This document shows positions 44,797 through 54,110 of a stretch of DNA of 64,000 nt, piece after piece. The DNA lies in contig CACISK010000005.1 of the NCBI GenBank assembly GCA_902589315.1, forward strand, positions 42,522-106,521. Direction: 5' to 3'. The notes below the pieces were generated by a model. That model worked only from the letters and a program-made list of their open reading frames with translations. It was not told the origin of the DNA and ran no database searches. A program made the translations under genes and the position numbers. Each line of letters opens with the position of its first letter. Within the stretch, counting starts at the first letter, position 1. The DNA comes from an uncultured Pelagibacteraceae bacterium. Its GTDB lineage: Bacteria > Pseudomonadota > Alphaproteobacteria > Pelagibacterales > Pelagibacteraceae.

Positions 44797-45318
44797 CCAT
44801 TCATAAAGGTGTTCTGAAAACGATCTTCTTACAAATAAATTAACATTATTCTTTGACTTGTGATGAAGAATTACATCAATATGATTTACTATCGTTTGTG
44901 TTGATGAACCAACATTATTTTTAAATTTTTCGAAATTAAAAGGTGATCCAGATGATAATAATTCAAATATATTTTCTCCTTTTATATTTATGCAAATTAA
45001 TTGTGAAGAGATATCAGTAATTGATCCAAAATTTAAAGACGAAATATCTTTATAAAGTTGATCAAAAATATTTGAATTTTTATTTTCATCAAAATATATC
45101 ATCCATTCATCCGGACTTAGCCACAAAACATCATAGTTTTCATTTGATGAACTGGTATTTGACTCAGAAGGTAAAATAATAGATAGAATTTTACCCACTT
45201 TGGTAAAAAATTCTTTATTTTTTCCCCTGATATTAATTTTAATTTTTTCTTCAGATAAATTAATATCGATATTGTTTTTATTAATATTCGAAATATTTGG
45301 ATGTAAAATGTCAAGCAT
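44770..45318 (-). CDS. soxG: Sarcosine oxidase subunit gamma-like
   Basis: LWLSPDEWMIYFDENKN...ITDISSQLICINIKG; downstream of soxA. Confidence 0.85.
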   Translation of the reverse strand: MLDILHPNISNINKNNIDINLSEEKIKINIRGKNKEFFTKVGKILSIILPSESNTSSSNENYDVLWLSPDEWMIYFDENKNSNIFDQLYKDISSLNFGSITDISSQLICINIKGENIFELLSSGSPFNFEKFKNNVGSSTQTIVNHIDVILHHKSKNNVNLFVRRSFSEHLYEWLVDSSNFV

Positions 45319-48313
45319 TTAGTCTTTTATTCTCCTTGTCTAAAAAAATTGTGTCAGAAACGGTCACATTAATATTTTTGTTTTCCATTGGAATAATTAA
45401 CTTTTGACCCTTCATTGTTTTACCACTTCTAACTACAGCCAAGGCAATTGATTTATTTAGGTTTGGACTAAAATAGCTTGAAGTTACATGTCCTAGCATA
45501 TCTATAGGCTTTGATTTAATGTCTGAAACAATTTGAGCACCTTCTTCCAAAATTTCTTTTGGATCATCTGTAAGTAGTCCTACCAATTGCTTTCTATCTT
45601 CTCTAATAGTATCACTTCTATATAAAGATCTTTTACCAATGAAGTCATATTTCTTTTTACTTACAATCCAATCCATCTGTAAGTCTGAAGGAGTCATTGT
45701 GCCGTCTGTATCTTGTCCAACAATAATGAAACCTTTTTCAGCTCTGAGTAGGTGCATTGTTTCAGTACCATAAGGTGTCAAATTAAACTCTTTCCCAGCT
45801 TCTATACACATTTTCCATAATGAATTTCCATATTTCGACTCTATGTTAATTTCATAGCTTAGTTCACCTGTAAAACTTATTCTCATTATTCTACAATTTA
45901 TATTTTCAAGTTTATCTTCTTTAAATGACATATGAGGAAAGTTTTCATCACTTAAATCTAAGTTTGGAAAAAGTTTGTTAAGAATTTTTTTTGAATTTGG
46001 ACCACAAATACTTGCTGTAGAATAATGATCTGTCACTGATGTTAAATAAACATCTAACTCTGGCCACTCCGTTTGTAAATAATCCTCAAGTTTGCTTAAT
46101 ACATTTGCGGCTCCCCCAGTAGTAGTTGTCATAAGATAATGATTTTCAGATATTCTTGTAGTAACACCGTCGTCATAAACCATACCATCCTCGTTTAACA
46201 TAAGTCCGTATCTACATTTTCCGATTGCAAGTTTTGACCAAGCATTTGTGTAAACTCGATTTAAAAATTCTGACGCATCTGTTCCTTGGATATCAATTTT
46301 TCCTAGAGTTGATGCGTCTAAGATACCTGCACTGTCACGTGCCGCTTTACTTTCTCTTTGAACAGCATCATGCATATTTTCTCCATTTTTTGCATAGTAC
46401 CAGGGTCTTTTCCACTGACTAACATTTTCAAATTCTGCATTATTTTCTACATGCCATTCATGCATGGATGTTTTTCTTACTACTTCAAAAAATTTTCCAA
46501 CATTTCTCCCAACTAGTGTTCCGAAAGTTAATGGTGTGAATGGAGGCCTAAATGTAGTTGTTCCCAATGTACCCATTTTTACACCAGCTGTATCAGCTAT
46601 AATCCCAAGTGCGTGCATATTAGATAACTTTCCCTGATCTGTTGCCATACCAGTCGTTGTATATCTTTTTACATGTTCAATTGATCTAAAGCCTTCTTTT
46701 AAGGCTAATTTAATATCTTTTGCAGTTGAGTCATTTTGAAAATCTATAAAGCATTTTGTTTTACCTAAAGGTATTTTATTTGGTAAAAGCCATATATTTC
46801 TTTTATCATTTTCTTTAGAGCAAATTATATTTGTTTCTTGGTAATCTTGATTATCTATATCTAAGAATTTATTAATTTTATTGACTGTTTTATCTATAAT
46901 ATTTTCTAAATCAAAATCTCCATTGCATGAACCAACAGAAATTTGATCCTCACTATTTTCTTTTGGTAAGAATACTTGGTCTTCATCTCTAAAATCTAAT
47001 TTACCTCCAGATTGAGTATGCATATGCACCATAGGTGTCCATCCACCACTCATTCCTAAACAGTCACAACTTAATCTAATTTTATTGCCTACAGTAGTAT
47101 TTCCATCTTCTGATAGTTTCATGATTTCTAATGAATTTATTTTTCTGTATCCAAAAGTATTTGTTACAACATGATTGAAGTAGATTTTTATTCCTAGACT
47201 TTCTGCTTGTTTGATTAATTCAGAGCTAGCAGATTTTCTTAAATCAACAATTATATTCTTTATACCTTTTTTATGAAGTGAAATTGAAGTTTCGTATGCA
47301 CTATCATTATTTGTAAATAATATTATATTTTCTCCACAGGTAACGCCGTAATAATCCAAATATTTGTTTATAGAATTAGATAATAATATTCCTGGTCTAT
47401 CATTATTGTTGAATACAAGTGGTCTTTCAATTGATCCAGTTGCAATTACAACTTTTTTTGCTCTTATTTTCCATAATCGTTGTCTAATCTTATTTTTCTT
47501 TTTTTCCTCTGGTAAATGATCTGTTAAATTTTCTTTAGCTAAAAGAAAATTGTATCCATGATAAGCTGCAATACTTGTTCTTGTCTTAATTGTTAAATTA
47601 CTTAATTTTTTAATTTCTTGAATTTCATTTTTTAACCATTCACTTGATAATTTATCATCAATCTTAAAAGACTCATTGTTTTGATAAATTGTAGAACCAC
47701 CTAGTATTTTTTTGTCATCTACTAATAAAGTTTTTAAATTATTTTTTGCAGCCATTTTTGCAGCAATAATACCTGAAACTCCACCACCGATTACCAATAC
47801 ATCGTAGTGAACATATTTGTGATCATAGATATCAGGATCTGGTTCCGTAGGAGATTTTCCCAAACCCGCAGATAATCGTATTAATGGTTCATATACTTTT
47901 TTCCAAAAACTCTTTGGCCACATAAATGTTTTATAATAAAAGCCTGCAGGAATTAACGGTGATATAAAATTATTAATACCCCCGATGTCAAATTTTACGT
48001 TAGGCCAGCAATTTTGAGAACTTGCTTCTAATCCTTCATACAATTCTAACTCGGTAGCTCTTGCATTTGGTTCTGTTAGGTCTTTTTTACTACCAATTTG
48101 ACAAATTGCATTAGGCTCTTCTGCTCCACAAGAAACTATACCCCTTGGTCTGTGATATTTAAAACTTCTGCCGACTAAATGAATACCATTTGCTAAAAGT
48201 GCAGATGCCAAGGTATCACCCTCATATCCAAAGTAAGTCTTGCCATCATATTTAAATGAAACTCTCTTAGTTTCATCAATATATTCGGTTTTATGAATTC
48301 TATAATTGGGCAT
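45311..48313 (-). CDS. soxA: Sarcosine oxidase subunit alpha
   Basis: 1000 aa; N-terminal FKYHRPRGIVSCGAEEPNA, VLVIGGGVSGIIAAKMAAKN dinucleotide-binding, C-terminal GcvT-like domain. Confidence 0.95.
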   Translation of the reverse strand: MPNYRIHKTEYIDETKRVSFKYDGKTYFGYEGDTLASALLANGIHLVGRSFKYHRPRGIVSCGAEEPNAICQIGSKKDLTEPNARATELELYEGLEASSQNCWPNVKFDIGGINNFISPLIPAGFYYKTFMWPKSFWKKVYEPLIRLSAGLGKSPTEPDPDIYDHKYVHYDVLVIGGGVSGIIAAKMAAKNNLKTLLVDDKKILGGSTIYQNNESFKIDDKLSSEWLKNEIQEIKKLSNLTIKTRTSIAAYHGYNFLLAKENLTDHLPEEKKKNKIRQRLWKIRAKKVVIATGSIERPLVFNNNDRPGILLSNSINKYLDYYGVTCGENIILFTNNDSAYETSISLHKKGIKNIIVDLRKSASSELIKQAESLGIKIYFNHVVTNTFGYRKINSLEIMKLSEDGNTTVGNKIRLSCDCLGMSGGWTPMVHMHTQSGGKLDFRDEDQVFLPKENSEDQISVGSCNGDFDLENIIDKTVNKINKFLDIDNQDYQETNIICSKENDKRNIWLLPNKIPLGKTKCFIDFQNDSTAKDIKLALKEGFRSIEHVKRYTTTGMATDQGKLSNMHALGIIADTAGVKMGTLGTTTFRPPFTPLTFGTLVGRNVGKFFEVVRKTSMHEWHVENNAEFENVSQWKRPWYYAKNGENMHDAVQRESKAARDSAGILDASTLGKIDIQGTDASEFLNRVYTNAWSKLAIGKCRYGLMLNEDGMVYDDGVTTRISENHYLMTTTTGGAANVLSKLEDYLQTEWPELDVYLTSVTDHYSTASICGPNSKKILNKLFPNLDLSDENFPHMSFKEDKLENINCRIMRISFTGELSYEINIESKYGNSLWKMCIEAGKEFNLTPYGTETMHLLRAEKGFIIVGQDTDGTMTPSDLQMDWIVSKKKYDFIGKRSLYRSDTIREDRKQLVGLLTDDPKEILEEGAQIVSDIKSKPIDMLGHVTSSYFSPNLNKSIALAVVRSGKTMKGQKLIIPMENKNINVTVSDTIFLDKENKRLNA

Positions 48314-48594
48314 TACTTATAATTAACAGGGGGTTTTTCACCCATTTTATAAACAGATAATATTTTATCATTCGATGTGTCTCTAACGACGTTGAACCAT
48401 TTTCTGCATCCATGAACATGATTCCATCTTTCAAATTGAATACCTTTAATATTTTTTCTCATAAATAGATATTCCGCCCATTCATCATCGCTAAGTTCAG
48501 TTGGTTGTTTTGGTCTAACTATATGAGCTTCGCCACCTGAAGAAAATTCGCTTTGATCTCTCTCTCCACAAAATGGACAATTAATTAAAAACAT
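48313..48594 (-). CDS. soxD: Sarcosine oxidase subunit delta
   Basis: MFLINCPFCGERDQSEFSSGGEAHIVRP...HGCRKWFNVVRDTSND. Confidence 0.95.
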   Translation of the reverse strand: MFLINCPFCGERDQSEFSSGGEAHIVRPKQPTELSDDEWAEYLFMRKNIKGIQFERWNHVHGCRKWFNVVRDTSNDKILSVYKMGEKPPVNYK

Positions 48595-48596
48595 TA

Positions 48597-49850
48597 CTAA
48601 TGTGCAACTGCTGCAGCACCATGTTCATCAACAAGATCACCGCTTACAAATCTATTTAAATTAAATGCTGCATTTAATTTATGTGGCTCATCATTTGCGA
48701 TTGTGTGCGCAAACAAATCTCCCGATCCTGGAGTAGCTTTAAAACCACCTGTACCCCAACCACAATTAAAATATAAACCTTTTATATTAGTTTTACTTAT
48801 AATAGGACTTGCATCTGGACATATATCAACAATTCCTCCCCATTGTCTTAACATTTTCATTCTACTAAAAATAGGGTAGAGCTCTAGAATAGCCTTTAAA
48901 GTTTCTTCTACAATATTATGACTACCTCTTTGTGTATATGAAACATATGAATCTGTTCCCGCACCTATAACTAATTCGCCTTTATCCGATTGACTTACAT
49001 AAGCATGAACAGCATTTGACATTACAACAGTATCAATAATTGGTTTTACTGGCTCTGAAACTAACGCTTGTAATGGTTTACTCTCAAGAGGAAGTTTTAA
49101 TCCAGCCATATTTGCAATTACACTTGAGTGGCCTGCTGCAACAACTCCAATTTTATTAGTTTTTATAAATCCTTTATTAGTTTCTAATCCTTCAACTCTA
49201 TCTCCATTTCTCTTTATTCCTTTAACTTCACAGTTTTGAATTATATCAACACCCATTTCGCTTGCGCCTCTTGCATAACCCCAGGCAACAGCATCATGTC
49301 TTGCAGTTCCCGCTCTTCTTTGTAACGTTCCACCTAAAACTGGGTATCTGATATCAGGTGATGTATTTATAATTGGGCAAAATTTTTTAACTTCCTCGGT
49401 ATTTAACCAAACAGCATCAATTCCGTTTAGTCTATTGGCATGTGTTCTTCTTTTTAAATCTCTTACATCTTGAAGATTGTGAGCTAAATTCATTACACCT
49501 CTTTGACTGAACATCACATTGTAGTTTAGCTCTTGAGATAAATTTTCCCATAGCTTAAGTGCATGATCATATAAACCAGCACTAGCATCCCATAAATAAT
49601 TTGATCTAATGATTGTAGTGTTACGCCCTGTATTTCCACCACCAATCCAACCTTTTTCTAATACTGCAATATTTTTTAAATTATGTTTCTTTGCCAAATA
49701 ATAAGCAGTAGCTAAACCGTGTCCGCCACCACCCACAATAATAGCATCGTATTCTTTTTTTGGCTCTGGATTTCCCCAAGCTTGTTGCCAATTCTCATGC
49801 TGTGATAAAGCATTTTTTATTAGAGAGAATACTGAATATTTGTTTTTCAT
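48597..49850 (-). CDS. soxB: Sarcosine oxidase subunit beta
   Basis: [64 protein letters not shown]. Confidence 0.96.
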   Translation of the reverse strand: MKNKYSVFSLIKNALSQHENWQQAWGNPEPKKEYDAIIVGGGGHGLATAYYLAKKHNLKNIAVLEKGWIGGGNTGRNTTIIRSNYLWDASAGLYDHALKLWENLSQELNYNVMFSQRGVMNLAHNLQDVRDLKRRTHANRLNGIDAVWLNTEEVKKFCPIINTSPDIRYPVLGGTLQRRAGTARHDAVAWGYARGASEMGVDIIQNCEVKGIKRNGDRVEGLETNKGFIKTNKIGVVAAGHSSVIANMAGLKLPLESKPLQALVSEPVKPIIDTVVMSNAVHAYVSQSDKGELVIGAGTDSYVSYTQRGSHNIVEETLKAILELYPIFSRMKMLRQWGGIVDICPDASPIISKTNIKGLYFNCGWGTGGFKATPGSGDLFAHTIANDEPHKLNAAFNLNRFVSGDLVDEHGAAAVAH

Positions 49851-49864
49851 ATTTTGGAGAAATT

Positions 49865-49899
49865 ACTTGAATATGATTGAATATTCAATGATTTCAAGT
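49865..49899. repeat. Nested palindrome: ACTTGAA [TATG] ATTGAATATTCAAT [GAT] TTCAAGT
   Basis: Outer arms 49865-49871/49893-49899 and inner perfect 14-nt palindrome 49876-49889, in the only gap between soxB and tRNA-Ser. Confidence 0.55.
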
Positions 49900-49914
49900 T
49901 ACACATACTATCGT

Positions 49915-50009
49915 GGAAGGATGGGTGAGCTGGTTTAAACCAGCGGTTTGCTAAACCGCCGTACGCTTGAAAAGGTGTACCGAGGGTTCGAATCCCTCTC
50001 CTTCCGCCA
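49915..50009 (+). tRNA. tRNA-Ser(GCU), CCA encoded
   Basis: Acceptor GGAAGGA/TCCTTCC, discriminator G + CCA; anticodon arm CGGTTTGCTAAACCG with GCT; long variable arm GTACGCTTGAAAAGGTGTAC; T arm GAGGGTTCGAATCCCTC. Confidence 0.97.
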
Positions 50010-52211
50010 TTAATAGAGTGGATTATTTCTAAAAAAATCTTTTAAAAATATTGGTTTTTGAGACAAAATGTATCTATAAACATTATAATTCTCCATAACC
50101 CTCTGAACATAGTTTCTGGTCTCCTTAAACTTAATAAGTTCTACCCAATCAACATAATCAATTTGTTTCTTTTGAGGATTTTTATTTATTTTTTTCCAAT
50201 ACTTCACTCTTTTTGGTCCTGCATTATATGCTGCTACAGCGAAAGGGTAGGATCCATCATAATCAAGAATTAAACCTGCAATATAAAAAGATCCTAAATT
50301 TATATTATACTCAGGACTTGTTGTTAAACGAGATTTTGAATAAGAAACTTTTGCCTGCTTAGCAACTGTCTTAGCTGTGTAAGGCATTAACTGCATTAAG
50401 CCTTGTGCTCCAACTCTACTTCTTGCAGATATATCAAACTCACTTTCTTGTCTTATAATAGATAATATTAAAGCTTGTTCTGGGATTTTTCTTGATCCAA
50501 CTTTATTCGGAGTGCTTATTACTGGATAATTATATTTGTTATGAAACCTTTTTTGATAAGATGCTATTTTAGAAACCTGAATAGCAAAATCAAATCTAGA
50601 GATGTCAGTTGCTAGTTTTGCTGCTAATACTTCACTCCCTGCTGAAACATTATCATTTGCTAGAAATCTTAAAATATGTTTCGTATATTTATCTTTTTTT
50701 ACTTCATCTAATAAATGTACTATCGCCACTAATTTATTTTTGTAAAAACTTTCAGCATAATTTTTATCAACTTGAGTACTTTCTTTAAGTTCAAAAGTTT
50801 TATTTGGATATATTTTCATATGAGATAATTGACCATAATAGGTTGTTAGATATTTTGAACCTTCTTTAAACCACTTATCTGCTTCTTCCTTATTATTTAG
50901 TGCCAAATTCGCTTTTCCAAGCCAATAAGCACCTCTTGATAAACTAATTGGATATCCAACATTATTATAAAATTTAGTAAAATGACTTTTTGCTAAAATT
51001 GGGTCTTTTAAGAAACTTAAAGCAATCCATCCACTCATCCATTCAGCTTCAGCTAATTCAGCACCCTCTGATAGACCATGTTTACTTGTAATTTTATAAG
51101 CTTGCTCATATCTTTTCTTATAAATAAGTGATCTCGCAATTATTGATCTTTCAACCCACCATTTATCTGGGCGAACCATATAGTCTTTATTATTTTTGAT
51201 ACTTAGTAAAATTTCTAAAGAACTATCAACTCTTCCTCTTTTCCTTCTCCATTTGAGTCTATCATAATTTAAACCTGCATCCTTTTTTAAACTTGAAGGC
51301 ACATTCGAGATAGCGCTATCAACACCATAAGATCTGCTCATTAACAATTGCCTTGCTGTATATAAAAGTTGATAATCTTTAGGTAGATATCTTAACATTC
51401 TTTTTAGGTCCCAATATTTATTCTCCCAAGCTAAATAATCTGCTCTTTTAATATAATCACTACTGTTCAAATATTTTTTAAATTTCTTTCTAAAAAAAAT
51501 AAGATCATTTTTACTTAAATCAGCTGTAATAAATCCTTCTTTTATTAAATTTATAGCTGTTTCTTTATTTTTTGATAACAAAGCATCGCCTAGCATCATT
51601 TTTCCAAATCCACTTAAAGGAGGGTGTTTATCGAACCACTGTATAATTTCATTTTTAGTATGATTTTTAGAATTTATTTTATGCTCTCCTAAGTAACGAA
51701 CTCTATCTATCCTTGGATAATCTTTTACTCTTTCGATAAACTGTTTATATTCTGTAAAAGTAGCCCTGTTACCAGTTGTAAGTAGATGTCTCCATTGAAT
51801 AAAATCATAAATAGATTTTGCTCTTGCTTTACTTGCAGCTTTTTTTGCATCCCTCCAATTACTTTTCTCCATAAATGAAATAGCTTGTTTTGCATATCTC
51901 AAATCTCTATCGCTATAAAATTTTTGTTTTTTTATCTTTCTTAATTTTTCTTTAACTATTAGAGGCTTATTTTTTGGAATTATTACACCATCAATTTTCT
52001 TAAATATCTCCGTGGTAGTAATTTTTATTTCCATTTGAATTTCATCTTCTTTTTCAGATGGTTTTGGTAGAGGAATGATTTCAGCTATTTTTTTTGTTGT
52101 ATTTTTTTCATTTAAATCTGGTTTTTTAATAGGAAGTATTGTTTCGTTTGAAAAAGCAGATTGAAACGATAAGAAAAAAAGGATAATTGTTGTTAATAAT
52201 TTTAAATACAT
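50010..52211 (-). CDS. slt: Soluble lytic murein transglycosylase
   Basis: C-terminal SLT: ILSIIRQESEFDISARSRVGAQGLMQLMPYTAKTVAKQ...AVAAYNAGPKRV; helical N-terminal domain; signal peptide. Confidence 0.9.
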   Translation of the reverse strand: MYLKLLTTIILFFLSFQSAFSNETILPIKKPDLNEKNTTKKIAEIIPLPKPSEKEDEIQMEIKITTTEIFKKIDGVIIPKNKPLIVKEKLRKIKKQKFYSDRDLRYAKQAISFMEKSNWRDAKKAASKARAKSIYDFIQWRHLLTTGNRATFTEYKQFIERVKDYPRIDRVRYLGEHKINSKNHTKNEIIQWFDKHPPLSGFGKMMLGDALLSKNKETAINLIKEGFITADLSKNDLIFFRKKFKKYLNSSDYIKRADYLAWENKYWDLKRMLRYLPKDYQLLYTARQLLMSRSYGVDSAISNVPSSLKKDAGLNYDRLKWRRKRGRVDSSLEILLSIKNNKDYMVRPDKWWVERSIIARSLIYKKRYEQAYKITSKHGLSEGAELAEAEWMSGWIALSFLKDPILAKSHFTKFYNNVGYPISLSRGAYWLGKANLALNNKEEADKWFKEGSKYLTTYYGQLSHMKIYPNKTFELKESTQVDKNYAESFYKNKLVAIVHLLDEVKKDKYTKHILRFLANDNVSAGSEVLAAKLATDISRFDFAIQVSKIASYQKRFHNKYNYPVISTPNKVGSRKIPEQALILSIIRQESEFDISARSRVGAQGLMQLMPYTAKTVAKQAKVSYSKSRLTTSPEYNINLGSFYIAGLILDYDGSYPFAVAAYNAGPKRVKYWKKINKNPQKKQIDYVDWVELIKFKETRNYVQRVMENYNVYRYILSQKPIFLKDFFRNNPLY

Positions 52212-52246
52212 TTTATTAAATCAAACAACTTATGTTATAAATAATT

Positions 52247-53134
52247 ATGTTTAAAGGATCAAATGTAGCATTAATTACACCGTTTAAAGACAACAAGCTT
52301 GACGAAGAAAGTTACATAAAAATAATAAATCATCATCTGGAAAATGGAACAAATGGGTTAGTTCCAGTTGGAACAACAGGTGAGTCACCAACATTATCAC
52401 ATGATGAGCATGAGAGAACAATTGAATTGTGTATAAAAGAAGCTACCGGTAAACTTCCCATAATAGCTGGCACAGGATCTAATTCTACAGAAGAAGCCGT
52501 ATCATTAACTAAACACGCTGAAAAAGCTGGTGCGGATGGTGCTTTAGTTGTTACACCATATTATAATAAACCCACTCAAGAAGGATTATATCAACATTAT
52601 AAATCAATCAATGATAACTGTGGAATTCCAATTATAATTTATAACATTCCAAGTCGTTCAGTAATCGATATGAGCGTTGAAACAATGGCTAGATTATATG
52701 AATTAAAAAATATAGTTGGAGTTAAAGATGCAACTGGTGATCTAAATCGTGTTGATCAACAAAAAGAAAAAATGGGTAATGATTTCATTCAACTTACTGG
52801 AAACGATGATAATGCTTTTGAATTTAATAAACGAGGAGGCGTTGGAACAATTAGTGTTACAGCAAACGTAGCTCCCAAGTTATGTTCTGAATTTCAAAAA
52901 TTATCAAAATCTTCAAATGAGGATGATTTAATAAAGGCTCAACAACTTGATGATATGTTGCAACCGTTGCATAAAAATTTATTTATAGAAAGCAATCCTT
53001 CACCAGTTAAGTATGCTGCTAAATTACTTGGTCTATGCGATGATACTGTAAGATTACCTTTGGTAAAAATAACTGAAAATACAAAAAAGGAAGTCGAGAA
53101 AGCATTGAAAGTAGCAAAACTTATTGATGAGTGA
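52247..53134 (+). CDS. dapA: 4-hydroxy-tetrahydrodipicolinate synthase
   Basis: [17 protein letters not shown]...[27 protein letters not shown]. Confidence 0.96.
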   Translation: MFKGSNVALITPFKDNKLDEESYIKIINHHLENGTNGLVPVGTTGESPTLSHDEHERTIELCIKEATGKLPIIAGTGSNSTEEAVSLTKHAEKAGADGALVVTPYYNKPTQEGLYQHYKSINDNCGIPIIIYNIPSRSVIDMSVETMARLYELKNIVGVKDATGDLNRVDQQKEKMGNDFIQLTGNDDNAFEFNKRGGVGTISVTANVAPKLCSEFQKLSKSSNEDDLIKAQQLDDMLQPLHKNLFIESNPSPVKYAAKLLGLCDDTVRLPLVKITENTKKEVEKALKVAKLIDE

Positions 53135-53597
53135 TAAATCTACATCTGGCATCAAGATCATTACAATAAATCGAAAAGCATCTTTTAATTTTTTCTTTAA
53201 GGAAATCTTAGAAGCAGGAATTGTACTAAAAGGTTCTGAAATAAAATCTGTAAGAGATGGAAAAATAAATATTGCAGAGTCATACGCAGTAGAAAAAGAA
53301 GGAGAAATTTTTTTAATTAATTCACATATACCCATATATAAACAAGCCAGTTATTCAAACCACAATCCTTACTCAGAAAGAAAATTGTTATTTAACAAAA
53401 GGGAAATTAACAAACTAATTGGTAAAATGAACGAGGATGGTTTAACTCTTGTTCCAACTAAAATGTATTTTAAAAAAGGTAAAGCTAAAGTTGAAATAGC
53501 AGTTGCAAAGGGCAAAAAACAATACGATAAGCGACAAACCAAAAAAACTAAAGATTGGAACCGTGAAAAAGCTAGATATTTCAGACGCTCAAGTTAA
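53127..53597 (+). CDS. smpB: SsrA-binding protein SmpB
   Basis: [65 protein letters not shown]. Confidence 0.96.
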   Translation: MSDKSTSGIKIITINRKASFNFFFKEILEAGIVLKGSEIKSVRDGKINIAESYAVEKEGEIFLINSHIPIYKQASYSNHNPYSERKLLFNKREINKLIGKMNEDGLTLVPTKMYFKKGKAKVEIAVAKGKKQYDKRQTKKTKDWNREKARYFRRSS

Positions 53598-54090
53598 AAA
53601 TGTATATCTATCAATAGGTTCTAATTTAGGAAATAGAATACATTTTTTAGAAAAATCTAAATATTTATTGGAAACTTATGATATTAAAATTATCAAAACA
53701 TCTAGTTATTATGAGACTGATTCATGGCCAGATCCTAGTTTTCCAAAATTTATTAATGCTGTATTACTGATAAAAACAAAATTAAATCAATTTGAGCTGT
53801 TTAAAATAATTAAGTCTATAGAAAAAAAATTAGGCAGAAAAATAGCTCCTAAAAATCATCCAAGAAATTGTGATATTGATATATTAGATTTTAATGGAAA
53901 GATTACTAAATCAAATAAAAAATTTATCAATTTAGAGATCCCGCATCCAAGAATGCATAATAGAAACTTTGTACTTATGCCACTGTTTGAAATATGCAAA
54001 AATTGGTCTCACCCAAAATTAAAAAAAAATATAGTAAAACTCTTATCTTCTTTAAAAAAAAATAATTTAAGAAGTATTAAAGTTATCTAA
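53563..54090 (+). CDS. folK: 2-amino-4-hydroxy-6-hydroxymethyldihydropteridine pyrophosphokinase (in-frame GTG start proposed; ORF track begins at 53503)
   Basis: [57 protein letters not shown]. Confidence 0.92.
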   Translation: MKKLDISDAQVKNVYLSIGSNLGNRIHFLEKSKYLLETYDIKIIKTSSYYETDSWPDPSFPKFINAVLLIKTKLNQFELFKIIKSIEKKLGRKIAPKNHPRNCDIDILDFNGKITKSNKKFINLEIPHPRMHNRNFVLMPLFEICKNWSHPKLKKNIVKLLSSLKKNNLRSIKVI

Positions 54091-54110
54091 ATAAGTGATA
54101 TAATAAACTG

